From NCBI RefSeq assembly GCF_900100395.1, contig NZ_FNFB01000011.1, positions 62,001 to 126,000 of the forward strand: a DNA stretch of 64,000 nucleotides, given 5' to 3'. Below are positions 1-7,280 of the stretch, piece after piece; the first letter of the stretch is position 1, and the number at the start of each line of letters is the position of its first letter. The notes under the pieces are model-generated. The model was not told the DNA's origin, made no database searches, and was given only the letters and a program-made list of their open reading frames with translations. The DNA is from Nonomuraea maritima. Its GTDB lineage: Bacteria; Actinomycetota; Actinomycetes; Streptosporangiales; Streptosporangiaceae. The position numbers were made by a program, and so were the translations under genes.

Positions 1-316
1 CGGTGTGGGAGTCGGCGAGCGGCAGGTAGCTGTCCACCGGTTGGCCGCCGACCGAGGTCTTCCACGATTCGCGGTCGCCGCCTTCGGGCCGCTCCCGGTG
101 CAGCTGCGCTTCGGTGCGGAAGTAGACGTACTGCGAGTCGGGTGACCACCGGGGGCCGGACCCTTCGCCCAGCTTCCTGGCTGGCGCGTGCCCGTCCACG
201 GCGGTCACCCAGACGGTGCTGCCGGGCACCACGCCGTACGCCACCCACCGTCCGTCCGGCGAAACCACCGGAAAAACCGGCATATGTGCGTCAGCTACCA
301 TCTCTTCGGTCAGCAT
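1..316 (-). CDS. S9-type peptidase / beta-propeller protein, N-terminal part only
   Basis: The gene runs off the left window edge. The visible 105 residues start at ATG 316 and hold two SPDG/SPDS propeller-blade signatures (residues 19-22 and 58-61) followed by W/Y-V-rich beta strands. That is typical of TolB/WD40-like propellers that gate S9 prolyl oligopeptidases and acylaminoacyl peptidases. No signal peptide is seen, so a cytoplasmic peptidase is most likely. The catalytic domain would lie outside the window, so a propeller-only protein cannot be excluded. Confidence 0.6.
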   Translation of the reverse strand, partial: MLTEEMVADAHMPVFPVVSPDGRWVAYGVVPGSTVWVTAVDGHAPARKLGEGSGPRWSPDSQYVYFRTEAQLHRERPEGGDRESWKTSVGGQPVDSYLPLADSHT

Positions 317-373
317 CGCCCGATGATCGCACAGAACCCCGAAGCGGGCGCGCACTGCCGAGGCCGGCCGGCT

Positions 374-1258
374 TCAGGGTCTGCGAGAGGGCCGGAGCGG
401 TTCGGCGGCCGGTGTACCGGAGCCCTGCTCGGGGGCGTACATGCCGGCGAGCAGGCGCAGGCGTTCCTCGGAAGCGCTGCCCGGCTCGGCGTGGTACGTG
501 ATCAGCGTCTGCCCGCCCGTGCCCGGGACCAGCAGCTTTTCGTAGCGCAGCTCCAGGTGGCCGACCTGGGGGTGCAGCAGCAGACTGGTGCCGCTGGTCT
601 GGTGCTTGACGTCCTGCCGGGCCCAGAGCCGGCGGAACCGCTCGCTGCGCAGGGAGAGCTCGCCGACGATCTCGAGCAGGCGCGGGTCGTCGATGTCCGC
701 GCCGGCGACGGAGCGCAGGTAAGGGACGATCCGGGCGGTCATGTCCTCCCAGTCCTGATGGAGTTCCCGCATCTCCGGTTCCAGGAAAGCGGCGAGAATG
801 CCGTTGCGGCCGGGGGCGTTGAACGGGGAAAGGGCGACGGCGAGGCTGTTGGCGGCGAGGACGTCCATGTACCTGCCGTGGAGATACGCCGGGGTGAGCG
901 GCCAGGTGCCGATGAGGGCGCGGATGCCCTCGCCCGCCTTCTCCGGTTGGCGGGAGCGCCTGCGCCGGGTGCCGGCCGGTGCGGCGATCCGCAGCAGGTA
1001 GGCCGTGGCCTCCTCGTCCAGCTGCAGCGCGCGGGCGATGGCGAGCAGGACCTGCTCGGAGGGGTTGTGGTCGCGGCCCTGCTCCAAGCGGTTGTAGTAG
1101 TCGGAGCTGATGCCCGCGAGGAAGGCGACCTCCTCGCGGCGCAGCCCGGGGACGCGCCGGTTGCCCTGGTCGGCCACCCCTGCTTGGCCGGGCTGGACCA
1201 GGGCCCTGCGGGCGCGCAGATATCGGCCCAGGGTGTTGGCGTCTGCGGTGGCGGTCAT
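374..1258 (-). CDS. XRE-family regulator with MmyB-like ligand-binding domain
   Basis: A 294-residue DNA-binding regulator. The N-terminus (about residues 8-80) is a helix-turn-helix with the LRREEVAFLAGIS and YYNRLEQGR motifs typical of the actinobacterial MmyB group. Residues about 105-275 form the MmyB-like PAS-type ligand pocket, known in the family to bind small molecules such as fatty acids. It is transcribed divergently from the SDR at 1393. The 134-bp gap carries an inverted pair CCCTGTCT (1309-1316) / AGACAGGG (1376-1383), so control of the SDR is a reasonable inference. The ligand is unknown. Confidence 0.9.
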   Translation of the reverse strand: MTATADANTLGRYLRARRALVQPGQAGVADQGNRRVPGLRREEVAFLAGISSDYYNRLEQGRDHNPSEQVLLAIARALQLDEEATAYLLRIAAPAGTRRRRSRQPEKAGEGIRALIGTWPLTPAYLHGRYMDVLAANSLAVALSPFNAPGRNGILAAFLEPEMRELHQDWEDMTARIVPYLRSVAGADIDDPRLLEIVGELSLRSERFRRLWARQDVKHQTSGTSLLLHPQVGHLELRYEKLLVPGTGGQTLITYHAEPGSASEERLRLLAGMYAPEQGSGTPAAEPLRPSRRP

Positions 1259-1392
1259 GCCGTCCAGGGTAGGAGGCCTGCGCAGGAGCTCTGGCAGGCC
1301 CTGCCGGTCCCTGTCTCAGCCCTGCCTGGTTCGCCTGGCGGCGTTCGGCGCAGGATGACGGCACAGTTGGCAACCAGACAGGGATTCGTCGC

Positions 1393-2316
1393 ATGTCACA
1401 GCTCTTCACCACTCCGTTCGACCGCACCAGCACCGCCTCCGAGGTGATCGAGGGTGTCGACCTGTCCGGCAGGCGGGCGGTCGTCACAGGAGCCAACTCC
1501 GGCATCGGCCTCGAGACGGCGCGCGCTCTGGCGGCCGGCGGCGCCGAGGTCACGCTCGCCGTGCGTCGTCCCGACGCCGGCGAGCGGGCCGCGGCAGAAC
1601 TGCGCGCGCTCACCGGGAACGACGCGGTCCACGTCGCCCGCCTGGACGTGTCCGACCTGGAGTCGGTACGCGCGTTCACCTCCGCCTGGCAGGGCCCGCT
1701 GCACATACTGATCAACAACGCCGGAATCATGATGCCGCCGCACCTCCAGCGCGGCATCGGCGGCCATGAGCAGCAGTTCGCCACCAACTACCTGGGGCAC
1801 TTCGCCCTGAGCCTGGGGCTGCGCCGCGCTCTCGCCGCGGCGGACGGTGCGCGCCTGGTATCGGTGTCCTCCGGCGGCCACCTGTTCTCCCCTGTGGTCT
1901 TCGACGACATCGACTTCCGTTTCCGTCCGTACGACGCGCTCGCCGCCTACGGCCAGTCCAAGACCGCGACGGTCCTTCTGGCTGTCGAGGCGCAGCGCCG
2001 CTGGGCCGGCGACGGCATCATGGCCAACGCCCTGCACCCCGGTGCGATCGCCACGAACCTGCAGCGGCACACCGGCGGCCTGAGGACGCCTGAGCCCCAC
2101 CGCAAGACGGTCGGGCAGGGTGCCGCGACCAGCGTGTTCCTCGCCGCGTCTCCCCTGGTCGAAGGGGTCGGCGGGCGCTATTTCTCGGACGTCAACGAGG
2201 CGCCGGTGCTCGATGCCCGCCCGGCGCGGCTCGGTGTCGACGGCGTGGCCCGCTACGCGCTCGACCCGGTGAACGCCGAACGCCTCTGGGAACTGGCGAG
2301 CGACATCGTCCGCTGA
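1393..2316 (+). CDS. SDR-family NAD(P)-dependent oxidoreductase
   Basis: A 307-residue short-chain dehydrogenase. The Rossmann motif TGANSGIG is at residues 32-39, followed by NNAG and the YGQSK catalytic Tyr/Lys pair. The length and the long N-terminal lead-in resemble the retinol dehydrogenase/WWOX-like group that acts on lipophilic alcohols or ketones; the true substrate is unknown. It is expressed divergently from the MmyB regulator and ends six bases from the convergent MDR gene. It probably acts alone as a cytoplasmic detoxifying or tailoring reductase. Confidence 0.88.
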   Translation: MSQLFTTPFDRTSTASEVIEGVDLSGRRAVVTGANSGIGLETARALAAGGAEVTLAVRRPDAGERAAAELRALTGNDAVHVARLDVSDLESVRAFTSAWQGPLHILINNAGIMMPPHLQRGIGGHEQQFATNYLGHFALSLGLRRALAAADGARLVSVSSGGHLFSPVVFDDIDFRFRPYDALAAYGQSKTATVLLAVEAQRRWAGDGIMANALHPGAIATNLQRHTGGLRTPEPHRKTVGQGAATSVFLAASPLVEGVGGRYFSDVNEAPVLDARPARLGVDGVARYALDPVNAERLWELASDIVR

Positions 2317-2322
2317 GTAAGG

Positions 2323-3306
2323 TCAGGCGACGTCGATCACGATCTTGCCTTGTGCGGTGCCGCTCTCCACGGCGGCGTGGGCGTCGGCGACGTCGGCGAG
2401 CGTGAAGTGTCTGGGGTCGAGCAGCGGCTTGAGTGCGCCCGCGTCGGCGAGCGCGGACGCCTCACGCATGATCTGCCCGTGATGCTCCCGCCCCCGGCCG
2501 GTCAACAGCGGCAGCAGGGTGAAGACACCGGAGTAGGTGGCCCCGCGAAAGGACAGCGGCGCGATGCTGTGGGTCCCCCAGCCCAGGGCGCTGACCACGT
2601 GACCCGTGTAGGTGCGCACCGCCGCGAAGGACGCGTCGAGCACGGCACCGCCGACGGTGTCGAAGATGACGTCGAAGCCCTCGCCGCCGGTGTGCTGGGC
2701 GACGTACTCCTGCACCGGGGTGGTGGTGTGGTCGATAGGGGTGGCGTGCAGGCGCTCGACGACCTCCAGCCGCGAGGGCGAGGCGGTGGCGAACACTTCG
2801 GCGCCGCGGGCCCGGGCGATCTGCACGGCCACGTGGCCGATGCCGCCGGCCCCGCCGTGGATGAGGACCTTCTGCCCCGGGCGGACCTGAGCCCGGTCGA
2901 TCAGCCCCTCCCAGGCCGTGATGACGACCAGGGGCAGGGCCGCGGCCTCACGCATGCTCAGCGAGGCCGGCTTACGGGCGAGCAACCGGGCGTCGACGGC
3001 GGCGTACTCGGCGAGCGAGCCCTGCACGTCGCCGACGCCACCGGTCATGCCGTAAACCTCGTCGCCGGGTGTGAAGCCGCTGACGCCCGCGCCGACCTGT
3101 TCGACCACGCCGGCCAGATCCAGGCCGAGGACGGCCGGCAGGGTGCGCCGGGCGTGGGCGGCCTTGCCTGCCCGGATCTTGGTGTCCAGCGGGTTGACGC
3201 CGCTGGCCTTGATGGTGACGAGCACCTGGCCCGGGCCGGCGTCGGGCTTGTCGATCTCGGTGAGGATCAGCGGAGTGCCGAACTCTCGGAGAAGTGCTGC
3301 GCGCAT
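2323..3306 (-). CDS. NADP-dependent quinone oxidoreductase (MDR superfamily)
   Basis: A 327-residue zinc-independent medium-chain reductase with an N-terminal GroES-like domain and a cofactor domain containing GGAGGIGHVAVQIA. The first glycines are the NADPH-binding turn. No catalytic or structural zinc cysteines are present, so it fits the zeta-crystallin/QOR group that reduces quinones or enones. ATG 3306 is preceded by a strong AAGGAGG. The TetR gene lies 48 bases upstream on the same strand, which suggests an autoregulated regulator-enzyme pair. Confidence 0.9.
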   Translation of the reverse strand: MRAALLREFGTPLILTEIDKPDAGPGQVLVTIKASGVNPLDTKIRAGKAAHARRTLPAVLGLDLAGVVEQVGAGVSGFTPGDEVYGMTGGVGDVQGSLAEYAAVDARLLARKPASLSMREAAALPLVVITAWEGLIDRAQVRPGQKVLIHGGAGGIGHVAVQIARARGAEVFATASPSRLEVVERLHATPIDHTTTPVQEYVAQHTGGEGFDVIFDTVGGAVLDASFAAVRTYTGHVVSALGWGTHSIAPLSFRGATYSGVFTLLPLLTGRGREHHGQIMREASALADAGALKPLLDPRHFTLADVADAHAAVESGTAQGKIVIDVA

Positions 3307-3354
3307 GACTGCGCCTCCTTGTCGGGTTGGGTTGCGTCGCAGGCGGCGCGGCGG

Positions 3355-3930
3355 TCAGGTGTGACTGGTGACGAGCAGGCGGGCGGCGGATTTCGCTTCA
3401 TCCACGACGGTACGGTCCTGGAGCAGGCGTCCTGAGGCCAGGGCGCCGTCGATCAGGAGCCCGATATGGCGGGCGAGTGTCTGCGGGGCGGCGGCGCCGG
3501 CCTTCTCGCTCAGCTCGGTCAGCCATGCCTGACGGCGCTGCGTGTGCTGCACGGTGATGGCCCGGGCCTGCGAGTCGAGGTCCGCCTCGACCGCCGCGCT
3601 GACGAACGGACATCCGAAGAAGCCGTGCCGGTCGAAGGCGGCCGTCAGTGCGTCGAACACCCCGACGAGTTGCTCGCGGGGATCGGCCCCGGCGCGTGCG
3701 GCGGCGTCCTGCAGTTGCGCCGTCCATGAGTCGTCGGTTGTGCGTAGGTACGCCGCGACGAGCTCGTCCTTGGTGCGGAAGTGCACGTACAGCGTCGATT
3801 TCGCGACGCCCGACGCCGCGATGACCTGGTCGATGTGCACGCCGCGAAGCCCGTTCGCGTAGAACAGGTCGGCCGCCGCGGTGAGGATTTTCTCCTCGGA
3901 TCTCGTCTTCCTGACCTGCGCCACCACCAC
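3355..3930 (-). CDS. TetR/AcrR-family repressor
   Basis: A 191-residue repressor. The N-terminal HTH (about residues 10-55) shows the family pattern, ending STLYVHFRTKDEL; the C-terminal half is a helical ligand domain. Three consecutive GTG codons (3930, 3927, 3924) follow AAGGGG. Spacing favours the second or third, so the exact start is uncertain by two codons. A perfect 8-bp inverted repeat directly upstream (3937-3964) is the likely own operator. It probably controls itself and the MDR reductase downstream. Confidence 0.9.
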   Translation of the reverse strand: MVVAQVRKTRSEEKILTAAADLFYANGLRGVHIDQVIAASGVAKSTLYVHFRTKDELVAAYLRTTDDSWTAQLQDAAARAGADPREQLVGVFDALTAAFDRHGFFGCPFVSAAVEADLDSQARAITVQHTQRRQAWLTELSEKAGAAAPQTLARHIGLLIDGALASGRLLQDRTVVDEAKSAARLLVTSHT

Positions 3931-3936
3931 AAACCC

Positions 3937-3964
3937 CTTAATCGGACTCTTTCGTACGATTAAG
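3937..3964. promoter_or_regulatory. Inverted-repeat operator upstream of the TetR gene
   Basis: CTTAATCG (3937-3944) and CGATTAAG (3957-3964) are perfect inverted arms with a 12-bp spacer. They start seven bases upstream of the TetR start codon and overlap the expected promoter. The size and location fit a TetR dimer site. The arms are notably AT-rich against the surrounding sequence. Confidence 0.55.
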
Positions 3965-4000
3965 TGATGCTAGCGCGGGCTCCTGGTTCGGAAGCGGCCG

Positions 4001-4033
4001 CCCCTGGCCTGCGGGGCGGTGGGCGGCCAGGGG
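4001..4033. terminator. Hairpin terminator downstream of the SDR gene
   Basis: CCCCTGGCC (4001-4009) pairs perfectly with GGCCAGGGG (4025-4033), giving a 9-bp GC stem. It sits 40 bases past the stop codon of the minus-strand SDR. There is no U-tract, as is common for actinobacterial terminators. Confidence 0.4.
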
Positions 4034-4073
4034 TCCCCCTTCCCCCGGCCGCCGTTCCCCCCCCGGGAAGGGG

Positions 4074-4838
4074 CTACCAGGCGGTGGCGCCGCCGTCGGC
4101 CGCGTAGTTGGCGCCCGTGATGTACGCCGCCCGGTCAGAGGCGAGGAAGGCCGCCAGTTCGACGATCTCCTCCGGCCGGCCGAAGCGCTTCAGGAGCGTC
4201 TTGCGGGTGATCGCGTCCCTGGCCGCCTGGTTGCCGGCGAGGTCGCGGTCGCTGGCCGGGGTGAGGATCGGCCCGGGGCTGATCGACACCGCGCGGATGC
4301 CGTGGCGCGCGCCTTCGAGCGCCAGTTGCCGGGTCATGCCGATGACGCCGGCGTTGGCCGCGCTGTGCGCGATCATCGGCGGCATCTCGCCGGCGATCGT
4401 GCCGGCCATGGAGGCGACGTTGATGATGACGCCGCCGCCGCGCCGGACCAGGTGCGGCCAGGCGAACTTCGTCACGAAGAACGTGATGTCGAGTTCGCCG
4501 GTGATGGTCGCCCGCCAGTCCTCGACCGACAGGTCGGGCATCGGGCCGAAGCGGGGCAGGGCCGCGTTGTTGTAGACGACGTCGAGCCCGCCGTAGGCGG
4601 CCGCGGCGTCCTCGACGAGTTGCCGCGCCTGGTCGGGGTCGGTGAGGTCGACGGGTGCGATGCCGGTCATGTCGCCGCCGGCGCTGCGGACGAGTTCGAC
4701 CGTCGCGTTGTTGGCGTCGACGTTGATGTCGCATCCGACGACTTTCGCGCCTTCCCGCGCGAAGATCAGCGACGCGACCCGGCCCTGTCCGCCGGCGGTG
4801 CCGGTGATCAGCGCCACCTTGCCGTCAAGCGTTCCCAT
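4074..4838 (-). CDS. SDR-family oxidoreductase
   Basis: A 254-residue classical short-chain dehydrogenase, with the open frame trimmed to ATG 4838 (starting GKVALITG). The nucleotide motif TGTAGGQG is slightly unusual. The NAG motif is degenerate (NNAAL) and, where YxxxK is expected, the sequence reads AHSAANAG. The catalytic Tyr and Lys therefore both appear substituted, and activity may be altered. The C-terminal GRPEEI and DGG segments are normal. It follows the FMN reductase gene by 23 bases on the same strand, so the two are probably co-transcribed from the MarR-controlled promoter. Confidence 0.85.
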   Translation of the reverse strand: MGTLDGKVALITGTAGGQGRVASLIFAREGAKVVGCDINVDANNATVELVRSAGGDMTGIAPVDLTDPDQARQLVEDAAAAYGGLDVVYNNAALPRFGPMPDLSVEDWRATITGELDITFFVTKFAWPHLVRRGGGVIINVASMAGTIAGEMPPMIAHSAANAGVIGMTRQLALEGARHGIRAVSISPGPILTPASDRDLAGNQAARDAITRKTLLKRFGRPEEIVELAAFLASDRAAYITGANYAADGGATAW

Positions 4839-4861
4839 GAGTGCTCTCCTGGTCGGTGAGG

Positions 4862-5422
4862 TCAGCGGGTGCGCATCGGGGCGAGCGCCCGGCTCCAGGC
4901 CACGACCTGGTCGAGCATCGCGGTGAGCGATTCGCGCTGGAACTCGCCGGGGGTGAAGACGCTGAAGTCCTTGAAGTCGGTGAACAGTGACAGCGCCACC
5001 TGGGCGCGCACGTCGGCCATCTGGAGTTCGCCGGCGATCAGGCGCAGGTGTTCGACGGCGCGGGTGCCGCCGACCGAGCCGTAGCTGACGAACCCGACGG
5101 CCTTGTTGTTCCACTCGGCGTAGAGGAAGTCGATGGCGTTCTTCAGCGCGCCGGACGTCGAGTGGTTGTACTCGGGGGTGACCATGACGAACCCGTCGAA
5201 GGAGGCGATCGTGTCGGCCCATGCGCGGGTGTGCGGCCGGCTGTACTGGCCGAGGGACGGCGGCATCGCCTCGTCGAGGTGGGGGAGCTTGTAGTCGAGC
5301 AGGTCGACGAGTTCGAAGTGGGCGTCGGTGCGCTGGGCGGCGACCTGGTGCACCCAGTGGGCGACGGCTTCGCCGTTGCGGCCGGGGCGGGTGCTGCCGA
5401 TGATGATTCCGATCTTGGTCAT
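4862..5422 (-). CDS. NAD(P)H-dependent FMN reductase
   Basis: A 186-residue flavodoxin-fold reductase. The start ATG 5422 gives MTKIGIIIGSTRPGRNGEAV, in which GSTRPGRNG is the FMN phosphate loop. PEYNHSTSGALKNAIDFLY is the conserved flavin isoalloxazine segment of the NADPH:FMN reductase/azoreductase family. It is divergent from the MarR gene, with an operator-like repeat between them. That is the usual arrangement for MarR repressors that sense electrophiles or quinones. The product likely supplies reduced FMN or reduces quinones and nitro compounds. Confidence 0.92.
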   Translation of the reverse strand: MTKIGIIIGSTRPGRNGEAVAHWVHQVAAQRTDAHFELVDLLDYKLPHLDEAMPPSLGQYSRPHTRAWADTIASFDGFVMVTPEYNHSTSGALKNAIDFLYAEWNNKAVGFVSYGSVGGTRAVEHLRLIAGELQMADVRAQVALSLFTDFKDFSVFTPGEFQRESLTAMLDQVVAWSRALAPMRTR

Positions 5423-5450
5423 GACGATATGTCCATTCCTGTCCGGAAAT

Positions 5451-5498
5451 AGTTGCTTCGCGAAGAAAGAGTATGAGTACTTCGTTCGCGAAGCAACT
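5451..5498. promoter_or_regulatory. Perfect 14-bp inverted repeat, likely MarR operator
   Basis: AGTTGCTTCGCGAA (5451-5464) and TTCGCGAAGCAACT (5485-5498) are exact inverted arms separated by 20 bp. They lie in the 87-bp gap between the divergent FMN reductase and MarR genes. Each arm also contains the self-complementary TTCGCGAA, so each half may itself bind a dimer. The right arm ends 11 bases before the MarR start codon. Confidence 0.7.
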
Positions 5499-5509
5499 AG
5501 ACTGGGAGC

Positions 5510-5971
5510 ATGACCACATCGCAGCCACCGGTGAAGCCGCTCACCCCCGAGGAGGAGGCGCTGGTCCGCGCACTGCCGCGGCTGATCTACGCGCTGCCCC
5601 GCGCGATCGACGCCGACATGGTGCGCGAACAGCAACTGCCGCTCATCGAGTGGACCGCCCTGGAACGGCTGCGCGAGGCACCGCAGCGGCGGATGAGAAT
5701 GGGCGAGCTCGCACTCGCCTGCGAGCTGTCGCTAAGCGGGATGAGCCGCATCGTCACCGTCCTGGAACGGCAGGGCCTGGTCGAACGGGTCAGATGCGAC
5801 GACGACGCCCGCGGGCTGAACGCCGTCCTCACCGACGCCGGCCTCGCCCGCCTGGAACAGGCGTGGCCGAGCAACCTCGCCAGCGTGCGCCGGCACTTCC
5901 TCGACCACCTCGACGGCATCGACGTCGGCCGCCTCGCCCAAGCCATCCAGAACGTCGCGGGCACCCCCTGA
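5510..5971 (+). CDS. MarR-family transcriptional regulator
   Basis: A 153-residue winged-helix regulator. The recognition segment ELALACELSLSGMSRIVTVL and the following wing, which includes DDDARG, are typical MarR features. The start is ATG 5510, preceded by GGGAG. It is divergent from the FMN reductase-SDR pair, and the perfect inverted repeat upstream makes autoregulation and repression of the reductase very likely. There is no cysteine at the classical redox-sensing position near the N-terminus, so it may sense a ligand rather than thiol oxidation. Confidence 0.92.
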   Translation: MTTSQPPVKPLTPEEEALVRALPRLIYALPRAIDADMVREQQLPLIEWTALERLREAPQRRMRMGELALACELSLSGMSRIVTVLERQGLVERVRCDDDARGLNAVLTDAGLARLEQAWPSNLASVRRHFLDHLDGIDVGRLAQAIQNVAGTP

Positions 5972-6096
5972 CCACGGCGCGCACCCGCCCCGGGGCGCGC
6001 CTCACCCACTCGCCCGGCGGCCACCGACGCTCGGCCGGCGGCCGCTGAGGCCCGAGGCCACCGAGGCCGCCGGGGCCGCCGGTGCCTCCCCGGGGT

Positions 6097-6158
6097 CAGC
6101 CTGTGGAACGTCCGGGGCCGCCCCAGGGCCGCCCCAGGCAGCCTGTGGAACGTCCGGG
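6097..6158. repeat. 20-bp direct repeat beside the recombinase gene
   Basis: CAGCCTGTGGAACGTCCGGG occurs at 6097-6116 and again at 6139-6158, a 42-bp period. The second copy ends exactly at the stop codon of the tyrosine recombinase. The intervening bases are also G/C tract-rich. It could be recombinase arm-type binding sites or a simple duplication. Confidence 0.6.
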
Positions 6159-7205
6159 TCAGCGGGCGGGACGGTCGCGCAGCAGCGGATGGGCGCGCAT
6201 CGCCACCTCCAGCTCGCCCGGCAACTCGTCACGGTAACGGCCCAGCGTCGACAGGTCGCTGTGCCCCAGCACCCGCCGCACCGCGTCCATGTCGACGGCG
6301 TCGGCCAGCAGATGCGTGGCCGTCGTGTGCCGCAACCCGTGCGGGGTCACCGTACGCCGCTGATCGGCCGGCACCCGCGCCTGCACCCGGTCGATGACCG
6401 CCTGCACGTCGCCGCGCGCCAGCCGCCGCCCCCGCCACGACAGCAGCAGCGCCTTGTCGGCCACCTGCGGCCGCCCGCGCACCAGATATTCCTGCAGCAC
6501 CTCGGCGACGTCGCCCGGCAGCGGCACGTCACGCGTGCGGCCGCCCTTGCCGAAGATCCGCCAGTAGCGGACCCCGTCGTTGGTGAAGAAGTCTTCGACG
6601 TTGGCGCGTACCAGCTCCGACACCCGCGGCCCCACCGTCGCCAGCAACAGCACGATCACCGCGTCACGCAACTCCATGCGCTGGTCGCGGCGCTTGCCCC
6701 GCTCCTGCGGCTGCTCGGGCAGCTCCCGCGCCGCCCCGATCAGCCCCTGCGCCTGCTCACGCGTCAGCGCCCGCCGCTCGGCACGCAGCCCGCCCCGCTC
6801 GCGCGCCGTCACCGTCGCGCGCGTCATCGGATTGAGCTGCACCCACCCGGCCAGCGTCGCGTGCTTGAACAGCGCGGAAATCGAACGGCGAAAACGCGCC
6901 TGCGACGACGGCGACTGCCCCGCACCACCCGGCTGAGCCGGATCAGCCGGGCCGGCCGCCGCACGCCGGCCGTCGGGCCTGCGCGCGAACGCCAGCAGGA
7001 TCGCATCGACGTCGGCGCCCGACAGGTCGTCGAGCACCACCTCCGCGCCGGCCAGCTCGACCAGCGTGGCCACGTCACGCGCGTAGACCTCGGCCGTCGC
7101 CGGGGACAGCGCCCCCGTCAGCGTCTTGGCCCGCACCAGCTCGACGTAGCGCCCGGCCGCCTCCTCCACCGTCACCCGGTCGAGCTCCGCAGGCCGCACC
7201 GCCAA
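6159..7205 (-). CDS. Tyrosine site-specific recombinase
   Basis: A 348-residue integrase-fold recombinase with an N-terminal SAM-like core-binding domain (about 10-130) and a C-terminal catalytic domain. The catalytic set is complete: Arg194 (GPRVSELV), Lys220 (GKGGRTR), His289 and Arg292 (HGLRHT), His315 (LGHSDLST) and Tyr324. It resembles XerC/D more than phage integrases, but an insert rich in A/G/P at residues 78-102 sets it apart. There is no excisionase, tRNA or phage gene nearby. It may be a resident Xer-like protein or the last gene of an element; direct repeats abut its 3' end. Confidence 0.88.
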   Translation of the reverse strand: MAVRPAELDRVTVEEAAGRYVELVRAKTLTGALSPATAEVYARDVATLVELAGAEVVLDDLSGADVDAILLAFARRPDGRRAAAGPADPAQPGGAGQSPSSQARFRRSISALFKHATLAGWVQLNPMTRATVTARERGGLRAERRALTREQAQGLIGAARELPEQPQERGKRRDQRMELRDAVIVLLLATVGPRVSELVRANVEDFFTNDGVRYWRIFGKGGRTRDVPLPGDVAEVLQEYLVRGRPQVADKALLLSWRGRRLARGDVQAVIDRVQARVPADQRRTVTPHGLRHTTATHLLADAVDMDAVRRVLGHSDLSTLGRYRDELPGELEVAMRAHPLLRDRPAR

Positions 7206-7280
7206 CCCCCTTCAACCCTCGCACCCGAAAGGCAACCGAAAGATCCAAGGACGACGGTAGCGGCCCGCACCGACAGAAAA

